Source: Acidimicrobiia bacterium (lineage in GTDB: Bacteria; Actinomycetota; Acidimicrobiia; Spongiisociales; SHLN01). Taken from it: 6,736 nt of DNA. Both the position numbers and the translations under genes were made by a program. The DNA lies in NCBI GenBank assembly GCA_013043085.1, contig JABDOU010000370.1, positions 1-6,736 on the forward strand, in the 5' to 3' direction. Shown piece after piece: positions 1 through 5,109 of this stretch (positions are counted from its first letter, which is position 1; each line of letters opens with the position of its first letter). The notes beneath the pieces are model-generated. The model was not told the origin of the DNA. It saw only the letters and a list, made by a program, of their open reading frames with translations, and searched no databases.

Positions 1-9
1 GGCCCGAGC

Positions 10-648
10 ATGGCACGATTATTGATGCTTCTGGCCATGACAAGTCTGATCTTCGGTGCTTGTTCAGGTAATTCGGTTTCCACTGATGAGTTTCGCGAGT
101 TACAAAACCAACTTGCGACCGTGTCCAACGAACGGTCGCAGGCGATGGAACAAAACGAGATACTGCAGGATGAGCTCGTCTTGGTAACTGCCGAACGAGA
201 TGATCTGGCGGAAGAGAAACGACTCGCCGAACAGAGATTCGTCAACTCGAGCGTTTCCGCCGAAAGGACTGGCCTGATCGTTTCAGATCCGGCCTCATAC
301 GGCTCGGAAGAGGAAGTGCTCGATCAGTTGATGGAGTACGTAGCGCCGGGTGCCGTCATACATGACCTCGCATACGGCATCGTTGAGACTCGTCAAGGCT
401 GGTTCAACACGTTGTTCCGAGAGGCCGTGGATGCCGAGACGTACGTCTGGCACAAGTGGATGTGTTCCGACGGCTCGCAGGGCGGATCATTGTGGACCTG
501 GAGGGGAACGAACATCGTCGGCGAGCCGTTCGAGCTGATTGGTATTTCGCTGAGTGACTACGACCAAGAAGGGCTGGAAACTCGCCAAACCGTGGCATGG
601 CCTTACGAGCACCAGCAGGTGTACACAGAGTTTGGAGTTGGCCCATAG
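10..648 (+). CDS. Lipoprotein with coiled coil and SnoaL/NTF2-like domain
   Basis: This is a predicted membrane-anchored lipoprotein whose function I do not recognise. The N-terminus (Met-Ala-Arg, then a hydrophobic run to residue 17) is a lipoprotein signal peptide ending in F-G-A-C, with Cys18 as the lipidation site. The Phe at -3 is less usual than Leu. Residues about 25-77 are rich in Glu, Gln, Leu, Arg and Asp without Pro or Gly, and look like a coiled-coil stalk. Residues about 98-212 resemble a SnoaL/NTF2-like fold: an early helix (EEVLDQLMEYVAPGAVIHD), then the strand pattern W-T-W-R-G-T-N-x-x-G-E-P-F-E-L-x-G-I-S (162-180) and a final V-Y-T-E-F-G-V typical of the family. Such domains bind or isomerise small hydrophobic ligands, but I see no catalytic signature. 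Only 9 nt precede the ATG, so its ribosome site and any upstream partner are outside view. The lipoprotein call is fairly sure, the fold is moderate and the function is unknown. Confidence 0.8.
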   Translation: MARLLMLLAMTSLIFGACSGNSVSTDEFRELQNQLATVSNERSQAMEQNEILQDELVLVTAERDDLAEEKRLAEQRFVNSSVSAERTGLIVSDPASYGSEEEVLDQLMEYVAPGAVIHDLAYGIVETRQGWFNTLFREAVDAETYVWHKWMCSDGSQGGSLWTWRGTNIVGEPFELIGISLSDYDQEGLETRQTVAWPYEHQQVYTEFGVGP

Positions 649-690
649 TCGATTGGTCCGACCCACGTCACAGCTTCGTAGGCTGGCGCC

Positions 691-2019
691 ATGACTGCAC
701 CCACCAGGACCGGCCGTCCTCACCTGGATCGCGATGACTATCAGGCGTGGGGTACCGTCGCAGCGAACAGCTTTGGTGGTCCTGCCGGCCAGATCGCCGC
801 CATGCATGATGAAATCGTCGAACGCCGGGGCTGGGTCGGCGAGTCGTCGTTCCTGCATGCACTGAACTACTGCATGTTGTTGCCGGGCCCGGAGGCTCAG
901 CAGCTCGCAACATATCTCGGCTGGCTCCGCAAAGGGGTACGGGGCGGGCTTCTGGCGGGCGGGCTCTTCATCGTCCCGGGCTTCGTGTCGATTCTGGCTC
1001 TTTCCGTTCTGTACGCCGAATGGGGAAACGTCGCCTGGGTACAGGGTCTCTTCCGCGGAATCGGGCCTGCTGTGATCGCGATCGTCGCCCACGCGGTCAT
1101 GCGGATCGGTCTCAGGACGATCAAGAATCCGACCATGTTGTTCATCGCACTTGTGGCATTTGTGGCGATCTTCTTCTACGAACTGCCGTTTCCGCTCATT
1201 GTGCTGTTGGCGGGTCTCATTGGATTCGTGGGCGCCCGCCATAGCCCCGACACCTTCGTGACGATCGAGCAACACCGCGTCGATAGTGACACCACAGCTC
1301 CGAAAATCGGCTGGCGTCGCACCGCGCGAGCTATGGGGTTGGGACTCACGCTCTGGCTGGTGCCGATTGGCGTGATCGCCATGGCGACAGGATCCGGTTC
1401 TGTCTGGACCGATATCGGAGTGTTCTTTTCTCAAGCCGCGGTTTTCACGTTCGGCGGCGCTTACTCGGTCCTGGCATACATGGCACAGCAGGCGGTCGAC
1501 GTCTACGGCTGGCTCAACCCGGGAGAGATGGTTGACGGTCTTGGCCTGGCCGAAACCACTCCCGGTCCACTCATCCAGGTCGTACAGTTTGTCGGTTTTC
1601 TGGGTGCCTATCGAAATCCAGGTAGCTTCTCGCCGGTGGTGGCAGGCGTGCTCGGCGCCGTCCTGACCACCTGGGTTACCTTCGTGCCGTCATTCCTCTG
1701 GATCCTCGCCGGTGCCCCTCATGTCGAACGCCTGAAGAACCGGCCGGCCTTGTCCGGTGCCCTGTCGACGATCACAGCCGCCATCGTTGGAGTTGTACTC
1801 AACCTCGGTGCCTGGTTCTCCATCTACACGCTGTTTGAAAACGTCGACGTGAAGCAAGTGCTCGGGGCCCGTCTGCTGGTGCCTGACTGGGCCACGTTGG
1901 ACCCCCTGGCCCTGGTTCTGGCAGTGGCAGCGGCCGTTGCGCTGTTTCGGTACAACGCCAGGATCCTCCATGTCGTGTCCGCGGCAGCGTTCGTCGGCCT
2001 CATCTCAGGACTGGTCTGA
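691..2019 (+). CDS. chrA: Chromate-type transporter, ChrA family (two-domain form)
   Basis: This is a membrane transporter of the CHR (chromate ion transporter) superfamily, whose characterised members export chromate from the cytoplasm. At 442 aa it is a full long-chain form made of two homologous halves. The first half carries F-G-G-P-A-G-Q-I (28-35), a following H-D-E-I-V-x-R-R-G-W and the L-P-G-P-E-A-Q-Q-L-A (64-73) motif. The second half repeats F-G-G-A (254-257), Y-G-W and T-P-G-P-L-I-Q (290-296). Several long hydrophobic segments lie in each half, with a hydrophilic linker around 185-212. The ATG start gives a family-like N-terminus, but the upstream sequence (GTAGGCTGG) is only a weak ribosome site. 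The gene sits 42 nt after the lipoprotein gene with no clear terminator between, so cotranscription is possible. It is 2 nt ahead of the phosphatase-like gene, so those two form an operon. The family is secure. The true substrate (chromate, sulfate or another oxyanion) is not shown by sequence. Confidence 0.93.
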   Translation: MTAPTRTGRPHLDRDDYQAWGTVAANSFGGPAGQIAAMHDEIVERRGWVGESSFLHALNYCMLLPGPEAQQLATYLGWLRKGVRGGLLAGGLFIVPGFVSILALSVLYAEWGNVAWVQGLFRGIGPAVIAIVAHAVMRIGLRTIKNPTMLFIALVAFVAIFFYELPFPLIVLLAGLIGFVGARHSPDTFVTIEQHRVDSDTTAPKIGWRRTARAMGLGLTLWLVPIGVIAMATGSGSVWTDIGVFFSQAAVFTFGGAYSVLAYMAQQAVDVYGWLNPGEMVDGLGLAETTPGPLIQVVQFVGFLGAYRNPGSFSPVVAGVLGAVLTTWVTFVPSFLWILAGAPHVERLKNRPALSGALSTITAAIVGVVLNLGAWFSIYTLFENVDVKQVLGARLLVPDWATLDPLALVLAVAAAVALFRYNARILHVVSAAAFVGLISGLV

Positions 2020-2021
2020 TC

Positions 2022-2420
2022 ATGCGCGTCCTGTATCTATGTCCACACGGAGCCGCCAAATCCGTAATTGCCACCGCGTTGACGCGGGATCTGGCCGAAC
2101 GTCGGGGAGTAGATGTGGTCGCCAACAACGCCGGAACCGAACCCGACGCCACGCTAAACCCCATTGCCCTCAACGCCCTCCACACGCGCGGTCTCGATTA
2201 CGCCGACCCGCCCCGTCGGGTTGAAGGTGCCGACATCGAAGCCGCCGACCTGGTCGTGACGCTCGGTTGTGATGTCGAGGACTTGCCCGCCGTTCCGTCC
2301 ACCCTCATCGACTGGTCTGACGTTCCCGACGCATCGGCTGACGTCGAACAACTGATCTCAATCCTGGAGCAACGCATTGCCGAGCTCGTCGTCGCCAACA
2401 CGGGCCTACGAGCCACCTGA
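2022..2420 (+). CDS. LMW-PTP/ArsC-like protein with Arg-to-Lys P-loop
   Basis: This 132-aa protein has the low-molecular-weight tyrosine phosphatase fold also used by ArsC arsenate reductases. The N-terminus MRVLYLCPHGAAKS is the usual first strand plus P-loop. Cys7 is the nucleophile and Ser14 is kept, but the CX5R arginine is Lys13. A-G-T-E-P-x-x-x-x-N-P-I-A (38-49) and V-V-T-L-G-C (78-83) match the ArsC branch. D-W-S-D-V-P-D-A-S (97-105) probably holds the general acid (Asp103), in place of the common D-P. Only two cysteines exist (7 and 83). The third cysteine of the thioredoxin-coupled ArsC relay is missing, so if it reduces an oxyanion it would need a low-molecular-weight thiol such as mycothiol (inference). 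The ATG lies 2 nt after the transporter stop, with AGGA about 11 nt upstream inside that gene. Translational coupling suggests a shared role with the transporter. It could be a phosphatase, an arsenate or other oxyanion reductase, or a binding protein. Confidence 0.8.
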   Translation: MRVLYLCPHGAAKSVIATALTRDLAERRGVDVVANNAGTEPDATLNPIALNALHTRGLDYADPPRRVEGADIEAADLVVTLGCDVEDLPAVPSTLIDWSDVPDASADVEQLISILEQRIAELVVANTGLRAT

Positions 2421-2555
2421 AATTCGGCCATCCCTAGGAAAGCCTCTTGCTTCGAGAGATCCACCGCGTCAGCCGTCGAATTAGAACGGAATCTTTGAAC
2501 CGTGTCACCCATCGGCGGTTGTTCTTCGTCTTACTAGTGAAGACAAGGAGGAGAA
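2421..2555 (+). promoter_or_regulatory. Intergenic leader of the 188-aa membrane protein gene
   Basis: This 135-nt gap separates the phosphatase-like gene from the next gene and probably holds its promoter. A TGAACC (2496-2501) followed 14 nt later by CGGTTG (2516-2521) resembles the GGAAC/CGTT pattern of ECF-type promoters, but the spacing is slightly short and the match is weak. A small hairpin (GTCTT 2528-2532 with AAGAC 2540-2544) ends directly before the Shine-Dalgarno and leaves it free. I found no convincing terminator for the upstream operon. Confidence 0.25.
2545..2551 (+). promoter_or_regulatory. Strong Shine-Dalgarno that fixes a GTG start
   Basis: AAGGAGG sits 4 nt before the GTG at 2556, and no ATG in that frame nearby is as well placed. 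It is the strongest ribosome-binding site of the + strand genes here and decides the GTG start. Confidence 0.8.
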
Positions 2556-3122
2556 GTGACGGATTTTTCCGAACGCACGAGAGTTTTTGCCCAGATCGCG
2601 GCGGTCGCGTGGGTGATCAGCTCTGTCATCTGGTCGGTTGTGGCAGGTTTCAACCGCTTTGGAGAAGACGGCAACGTAATGAATTTGATCGGCTGGGTGG
2701 TTCTGGTCGCCGCGGGAGTGTTCACGCTGTTGGCCATGCTGGGCGTTGCACCCGCCCACCATCGCAGCCCGGTAGTCAAGGCCGGGATCGCGGTCTACGC
2801 GCTCGGCTTGGCCGCAACCGTCGTGGTGTTCTGGGCTGTTCCGCTATGGGCCGCGCTGTACTCGATCGCCAAGGTCTTATTTGCAATTGGACTGCCCCAG
2901 GTGCGAAGAGCGACTCTGATCGTGGCTGGAGCGATGGCGGCCGGGGTGGCAGCCTTTGTCGTGTTGACGGCTCTTAGGGTGGGCACGCCCGACTCGTACG
3001 GCGACTATCCCATTGCGTGGGCGATTTCGTACTTCCTCGCCACCATGGGCGCTGCGTTTGGGAGTTTCGTGCTGTCACGGCGCGTGACCTCTTCACAGGA
3101 CAACATCCCGGCAGCGGTTTGA
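2556..3122 (+). CDS. Polytopic membrane protein of unknown function (188 aa)
   Basis: I do not recognise this protein. It starts with GTG behind an excellent Shine-Dalgarno. The 188 residues are mostly hydrophobic. Segments at about 11-31, 42-62, 75-95, 97-112 (short), 119-141 and 152-173 suggest five or six transmembrane helices, with the short polar N-terminus (TDFSERTR) and a polar tail (SRRVTSSQDNIPAAV). Arg/Lys-rich loops follow the third and fourth hydrophobic stretches (QVRR near 115-118). Charged residues inside the helices are few, so there is no obvious transporter or enzyme signature, and no cysteine is present. The layout recalls small DUF4386-like or general integral membrane proteins of actinobacteria, but I cannot assign a family. 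It stands alone: 135 nt from the gene before and 136 nt from the sigma-factor operon after. A possible regulatory tie to that sigma factor rests only on a weak upstream promoter-like match. Confidence 0.8.
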   Translation: MTDFSERTRVFAQIAAVAWVISSVIWSVVAGFNRFGEDGNVMNLIGWVVLVAAGVFTLLAMLGVAPAHHRSPVVKAGIAVYALGLAATVVVFWAVPLWAALYSIAKVLFAIGLPQVRRATLIVAGAMAAGVAAFVVLTALRVGTPDSYGDYPIAWAISYFLATMGAAFGSFVLSRRVTSSQDNIPAAV

Positions 3123-3147
3123 GCCGAATTCGACAGACCGGGAGCGT

Positions 3148-3173
3148 CGTGCCCGTCCGGGTGTGGGGGCACG
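3148..3173 (+). terminator. Possible terminator hairpin after the 188-aa gene
   Basis: CGTGCCC (3148-3154) and GGGCACG (3167-3173) form a perfect 7-bp stem with a 12-nt loop, 25 nt after the stop at 3122. No T-run follows, so it is not a textbook intrinsic terminator. The right arm can instead pair with GTGCCC at 3208-3213, which would make the two structures exclusive. Confidence 0.3.
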
Positions 3174-3219
3174 CACCGCTCATGCAATTGGCGGCACCTG
3201 CTCAAAAGTGCCCAACCGG

Positions 3220-3245
3220 CTGGTTCATCTGTCAGGATGAACCAG
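3220..3245 (+). promoter_or_regulatory. Perfect 10-bp inverted repeat beside the operon start
   Basis: CTGGTTCATC (3220-3229) and GATGAACCAG (3236-3245) are exact reverse complements with a 6-nt spacer (TGTCAG). The right arm ends 13 nt before the ATG of the first operon gene and overlaps the first bases of its ribosome site (GAGAGAGG, 3245-3252). The symmetry fits a dimeric repressor operator, or an RNA hairpin abutting the ribosome site. No T-run follows, so it is not an obvious terminator. Its function is inferred only from its position. Confidence 0.55.
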
Positions 3246-3258
3246 AGAGAGGCGTGAT

Positions 3259-3657
3259 ATGGACTGGTGGATACTCGAGCTAATCACGGTTGGTGTGCTG
3301 ATCGCGGCTCTCCTGGTCCTCGGACCGCTCATCAAACGGTTCGGTCGCAGCTATGCAGCCGACGTTTTTCGCGCCAACCCGAGGACGGGCAAGAGCTACA
3401 TCGTGTTGATGGATATTGCGTACTACCTCATCTTCACGGCGTTCATCCTCTTCACCACGCACTTCGAACCCGACACCGGTTGGGCCGATACGGTCGGCGC
3501 CGACCAACTCCGTGGCGAGACGGTTCGCCTCGGCGGGATGCTCCTATTGATGGGGGTCCTGCACGGTGCCAACGTGCTCAGCCTCCCCATCGTGGGCCGG
3601 TTGCTCGGGTTGTCACGTCGCATGGAGGACGACACAGGTCAGCCAGAAATCGCATGA
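3259..3657 (+). CDS. Membrane protein, paralogue of the candidate anti-sigma's membrane domain
   Basis: This 132-aa membrane protein opens the sigma-factor operon. Hydrophobic helices lie at about 4-22, 48-67 and 91-113, with a basic loop after the first (KRFGRS). It belongs to no family I recognise, but it is homologous to residues about 74-190 of the protein encoded downstream of the sigma factor. Residues 4-62 align without gaps to 75-133 of that protein with 36 of 59 identical. A second block, R-x-G-G-x-L-L-L-M-G-V-L-H (90-102), aligns with 162-174. Conserved polar positions are N-P-x-T-G-K-S (40-46), Asp52, Tyr55-Tyr56 and His102. There are no cysteines. The ATG follows GAGAGAGG by 6 nt. 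Its stop overlaps the sigma-factor start (ATGA), so expression is coupled. It lacks the cytoplasmic N-terminal segment of its paralogue, so alone it is less likely to bind the sigma factor. A role as co-sensor or partner in a heteromeric complex is inference. Confidence 0.85.
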   Translation: MDWWILELITVGVLIAALLVLGPLIKRFGRSYAADVFRANPRTGKSYIVLMDIAYYLIFTAFILFTTHFEPDTGWADTVGADQLRGETVRLGGMLLLMGVLHGANVLSLPIVGRLLGLSRRMEDDTGQPEIA

Positions 3658-4253
3658 CCGCAACGTCGCTCGCCGACGGCCTGAGGAGTGTGCCAATCCG
3701 CCGGCTTCTCATGGCGGTCGAACGGGCACGGGAGGTCGCGTCAGCAGCCGTCCGGGTAGACCGCGATGCGCTCGTCGTTCGCTTGTTCGACCAGCAGGGT
3801 GCTGCACTGGTGCGATTGGCTCGTCTCTTCACCGACGATCGGAATGCCGCCGAAGACCTCGTCCAGGAAGCCTTCATTCGCTTGCACAGGTCGGCTCACC
3901 GTATTCGTAGTGAGGACAAGGCTGCACCCTATCTCAGATCGATTGTGATCAACCTCGCCCGTGACCACAACCGACGAGGCTTGATGTCGTTACGACATCA
4001 AGAAGCGACCCCCTCGGGGACAACGCCTGAGGCACCCGACGATCGCCTCGTCCTCAACGAGCAGCAGACCCTGTTACTCGACGAAGTACGGGGGTTATCT
4101 CCCCGCCAGCGCGACTGCATCCTCCTGCGTTTCTATCTCGAGCTTTCGGAGAGAGAGATCGCCGAGACCTTGGGCATCTCACCAAACTCCGTCAAGACAC
4201 ACTGTCGTCGAGGCCTGGCATCCCTCCGAGAAACGATCGGGAGAGGACAATGA
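3654..4253 (+). CDS. ECF RNA polymerase sigma factor, SigE-like
   Basis: This alternative sigma factor (199 aa from this start) directs RNA polymerase to a stress or signal regulon. Region 2 spans about 41-109: L-V-R-L-A-R-L-F, then D-D-R-N-A-A-E-D-L-V-Q-E-A-F-I-R-L (core-binding and -10 recognition), then A-P-Y-L-R-S-I-V-I-N-L-A-R-D-H-N-R-R. After a variable linker (110-136), region 4 covers 137-194 with L-S-P-R-Q-R-D-C-I-L-L-R-F and the helix-turn-helix L-S-E-R-E-I-A-E-T-L-G-I-S-P-N-S-V-K-T-H. No region 3 is present, as expected for an ECF type. The ATG at 3654 is chosen because it overlaps the preceding stop by 4 nt. It leaves about 40 residues before region 2, longer than usual, and Met20 (3711) is an alternative start. 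The stop overlaps the next ATG by 4 nt, so all three genes are translationally coupled. No SnoaL or other C-terminal extension is present. The family is secure; the signal and targets are unknown. Confidence 0.95.
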   Translation: MTATSLADGLRSVPIRRLLMAVERAREVASAAVRVDRDALVVRLFDQQGAALVRLARLFTDDRNAAEDLVQEAFIRLHRSAHRIRSEDKAAPYLRSIVINLARDHNRRGLMSLRHQEATPSGTTPEAPDDRLVLNEQQTLLLDEVRGLSPRQRDCILLRFYLELSEREIAETLGISPNSVKTHCRRGLASLRETIGRGQ

Positions 4254-4990
4254 GCGTCGAAGAGCAGCTGACTAAGGCGTTCCGAATCGCTGATCTCTAT
4301 GAGCCGAGTTCCGATCTTTTTGCAAAGGTGCAGAGATCGATCGAAGAAGATGCAGCTCACCGCCTGCGAGCGCGGCGCATCGCCGCGGCGGTGGTGGCAT
4401 CACTGTCGTTCATAGCCGTCTACCTCTACATCGCGATCGATCGCGTCGATGATTCCTTCGAAATGCCCTTCTGGACGCTCGAAGTGCTGGCGACCGGTGT
4501 CATGGTTGGCATCGTGCTCGTGCTTGGGCCAACCATCCGGAGATTTGGGACCAGCTTCGAAAGCGATGTCTTTCGTTCGAACCCGGCGACTGGCCGCAGC
4601 TTTCTCACGCTGATGGACATCGCCTACTACTTGATCTTCGGTGCCTTTACCTTCATGACACTTCAATATTCGCCGCCTGCCTTCGTCGCCGGAACCGAGA
4701 ATCTCGCACGTTGGATCGAGTTCGAAATCCGCAGAATTGGCGGCTTGCTCCTGCTGATGGGCGTGCTACACGCCGTGACACTGGTTGTGTTGCCGGCTAT
4801 GGGTTTGGTGTTCTCGGCAAACCTGCGCCGTGCACGAAGGGCGCTCCTCGGCGACGCCGCTCCGCCTGCGGATCCCCGAAACGATCAGATAGATCGATGG
4901 ATCACGATTGTGATCTGGGTGATCGTCGGTCTCGTACTCCTCAATCTCATGGTGTCACTCCTGTTGGCCGTTGTCGGCCTCGCCGGATGA
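4250..4990 (+). CDS. Candidate anti-sigma membrane protein sharing the paralogous domain
   Basis: This 246-aa protein starts with an ATGA overlap at the sigma-factor stop and has a good ribosome site (GAGAGGA, 4241-4247). Residues 1-43 are polar and charged (D-L-Y-E-P-S-S-D-L-F-A-K-V-Q-R-S-I-E-E-D, then a basic R-L-R-A-R-R), suiting a short cytoplasmic helix pair that could hold the sigma factor. A TM helix follows (44-63), then a domain homologous to the operon's first protein (about 74-190) with N-P-A-T-G-R-S (111-117), Asp123, Tyr126-Tyr127 and His174. A cytoplasmic-looking Arg/Ala segment (190-215) leads to a final TM helix (about 217-243). The gene order of sigma factor followed by a one-helix-plus membrane protein is the classic place for an anti-sigma factor. 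The usual zinc H-x3-C-x2-C motif is absent, and the protein has no cysteine. The anti-sigma role is inference from position and topology; the membrane nature and paralogy are directly visible. Confidence 0.85.
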   Translation: MSVEEQLTKAFRIADLYEPSSDLFAKVQRSIEEDAAHRLRARRIAAAVVASLSFIAVYLYIAIDRVDDSFEMPFWTLEVLATGVMVGIVLVLGPTIRRFGTSFESDVFRSNPATGRSFLTLMDIAYYLIFGAFTFMTLQYSPPAFVAGTENLARWIEFEIRRIGGLLLLMGVLHAVTLVVLPAMGLVFSANLRRARRALLGDAAPPADPRNDQIDRWITIVIWVIVGLVLLNLMVSLLLAVVGLAG

Positions 4991-4996
4991 CAGGTG

Positions 4997-5030
4997 CGGG
5001 CACTCTGTCGATCAGCGTCTGTGCCCGTTT
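4997..5030 (+). terminator. Hairpin with short T-run after the sigma operon
   Basis: CGGGCAC (4997-5003) and GTGCCCG (5021-5027) form a perfect 7-bp GC-rich stem with a 17-nt loop, 7 nt after the operon's last stop, followed by TTTG. The short T-run makes this a weak intrinsic-terminator candidate. Its place between convergent genes supports the call. Confidence 0.45.
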
Positions 5031-5064
5031 GAACAGGGGCAACGTCCGATACAGGGGCTTTCCA

Positions 5065-5092
5065 AACCTGTCGTGGGTGATGCACGCAGGTT
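5065..5092 (-). terminator. Bulged hairpin after the GyrI-like gene
   Basis: AACCTG (5065-5070) pairs with CAGGTT (5087-5092), and inside it CGTG (5072-5075) pairs with CACG (5083-5086). One T is bulged (5071) and the loop is 7 nt. On the minus strand it lies 17 nt past the stop of the GyrI-like gene and the stem runs into TTTGG, so it could serve as a weak terminator for that gene. Confidence 0.35.
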
Positions 5093-5109
5093 CGGTTCGG
5101 TCCCCGGCG

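Noticed and set aside
487..1434. Long minus-strand open frame (315 codons) opposite the lipoprotein and transporter genes
   Set aside because: It is antisense to two well-supported genes, its translation is rich in His, Arg, Asp and Gln with no recognisable domain, and no ribosome site precedes it. It is a GC-rich shadow frame.
2447..2977. Plus-strand open frame overlapping the 188-aa membrane protein
   Set aside because: Its composition is Arg/Gly-rich and it has no good ribosome site. The competing frame has AAGGAGG, a GTG start and coherent TM helices.
3267..3653. Upstream in-frame extension of the sigma factor through the first membrane-protein gene
   Set aside because: The extended residues are low-complexity Arg/His/Pro-rich shadow translation of the homologous membrane protein gene. 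The ATG at 3654 overlaps that gene's stop and gives a normal ECF product.
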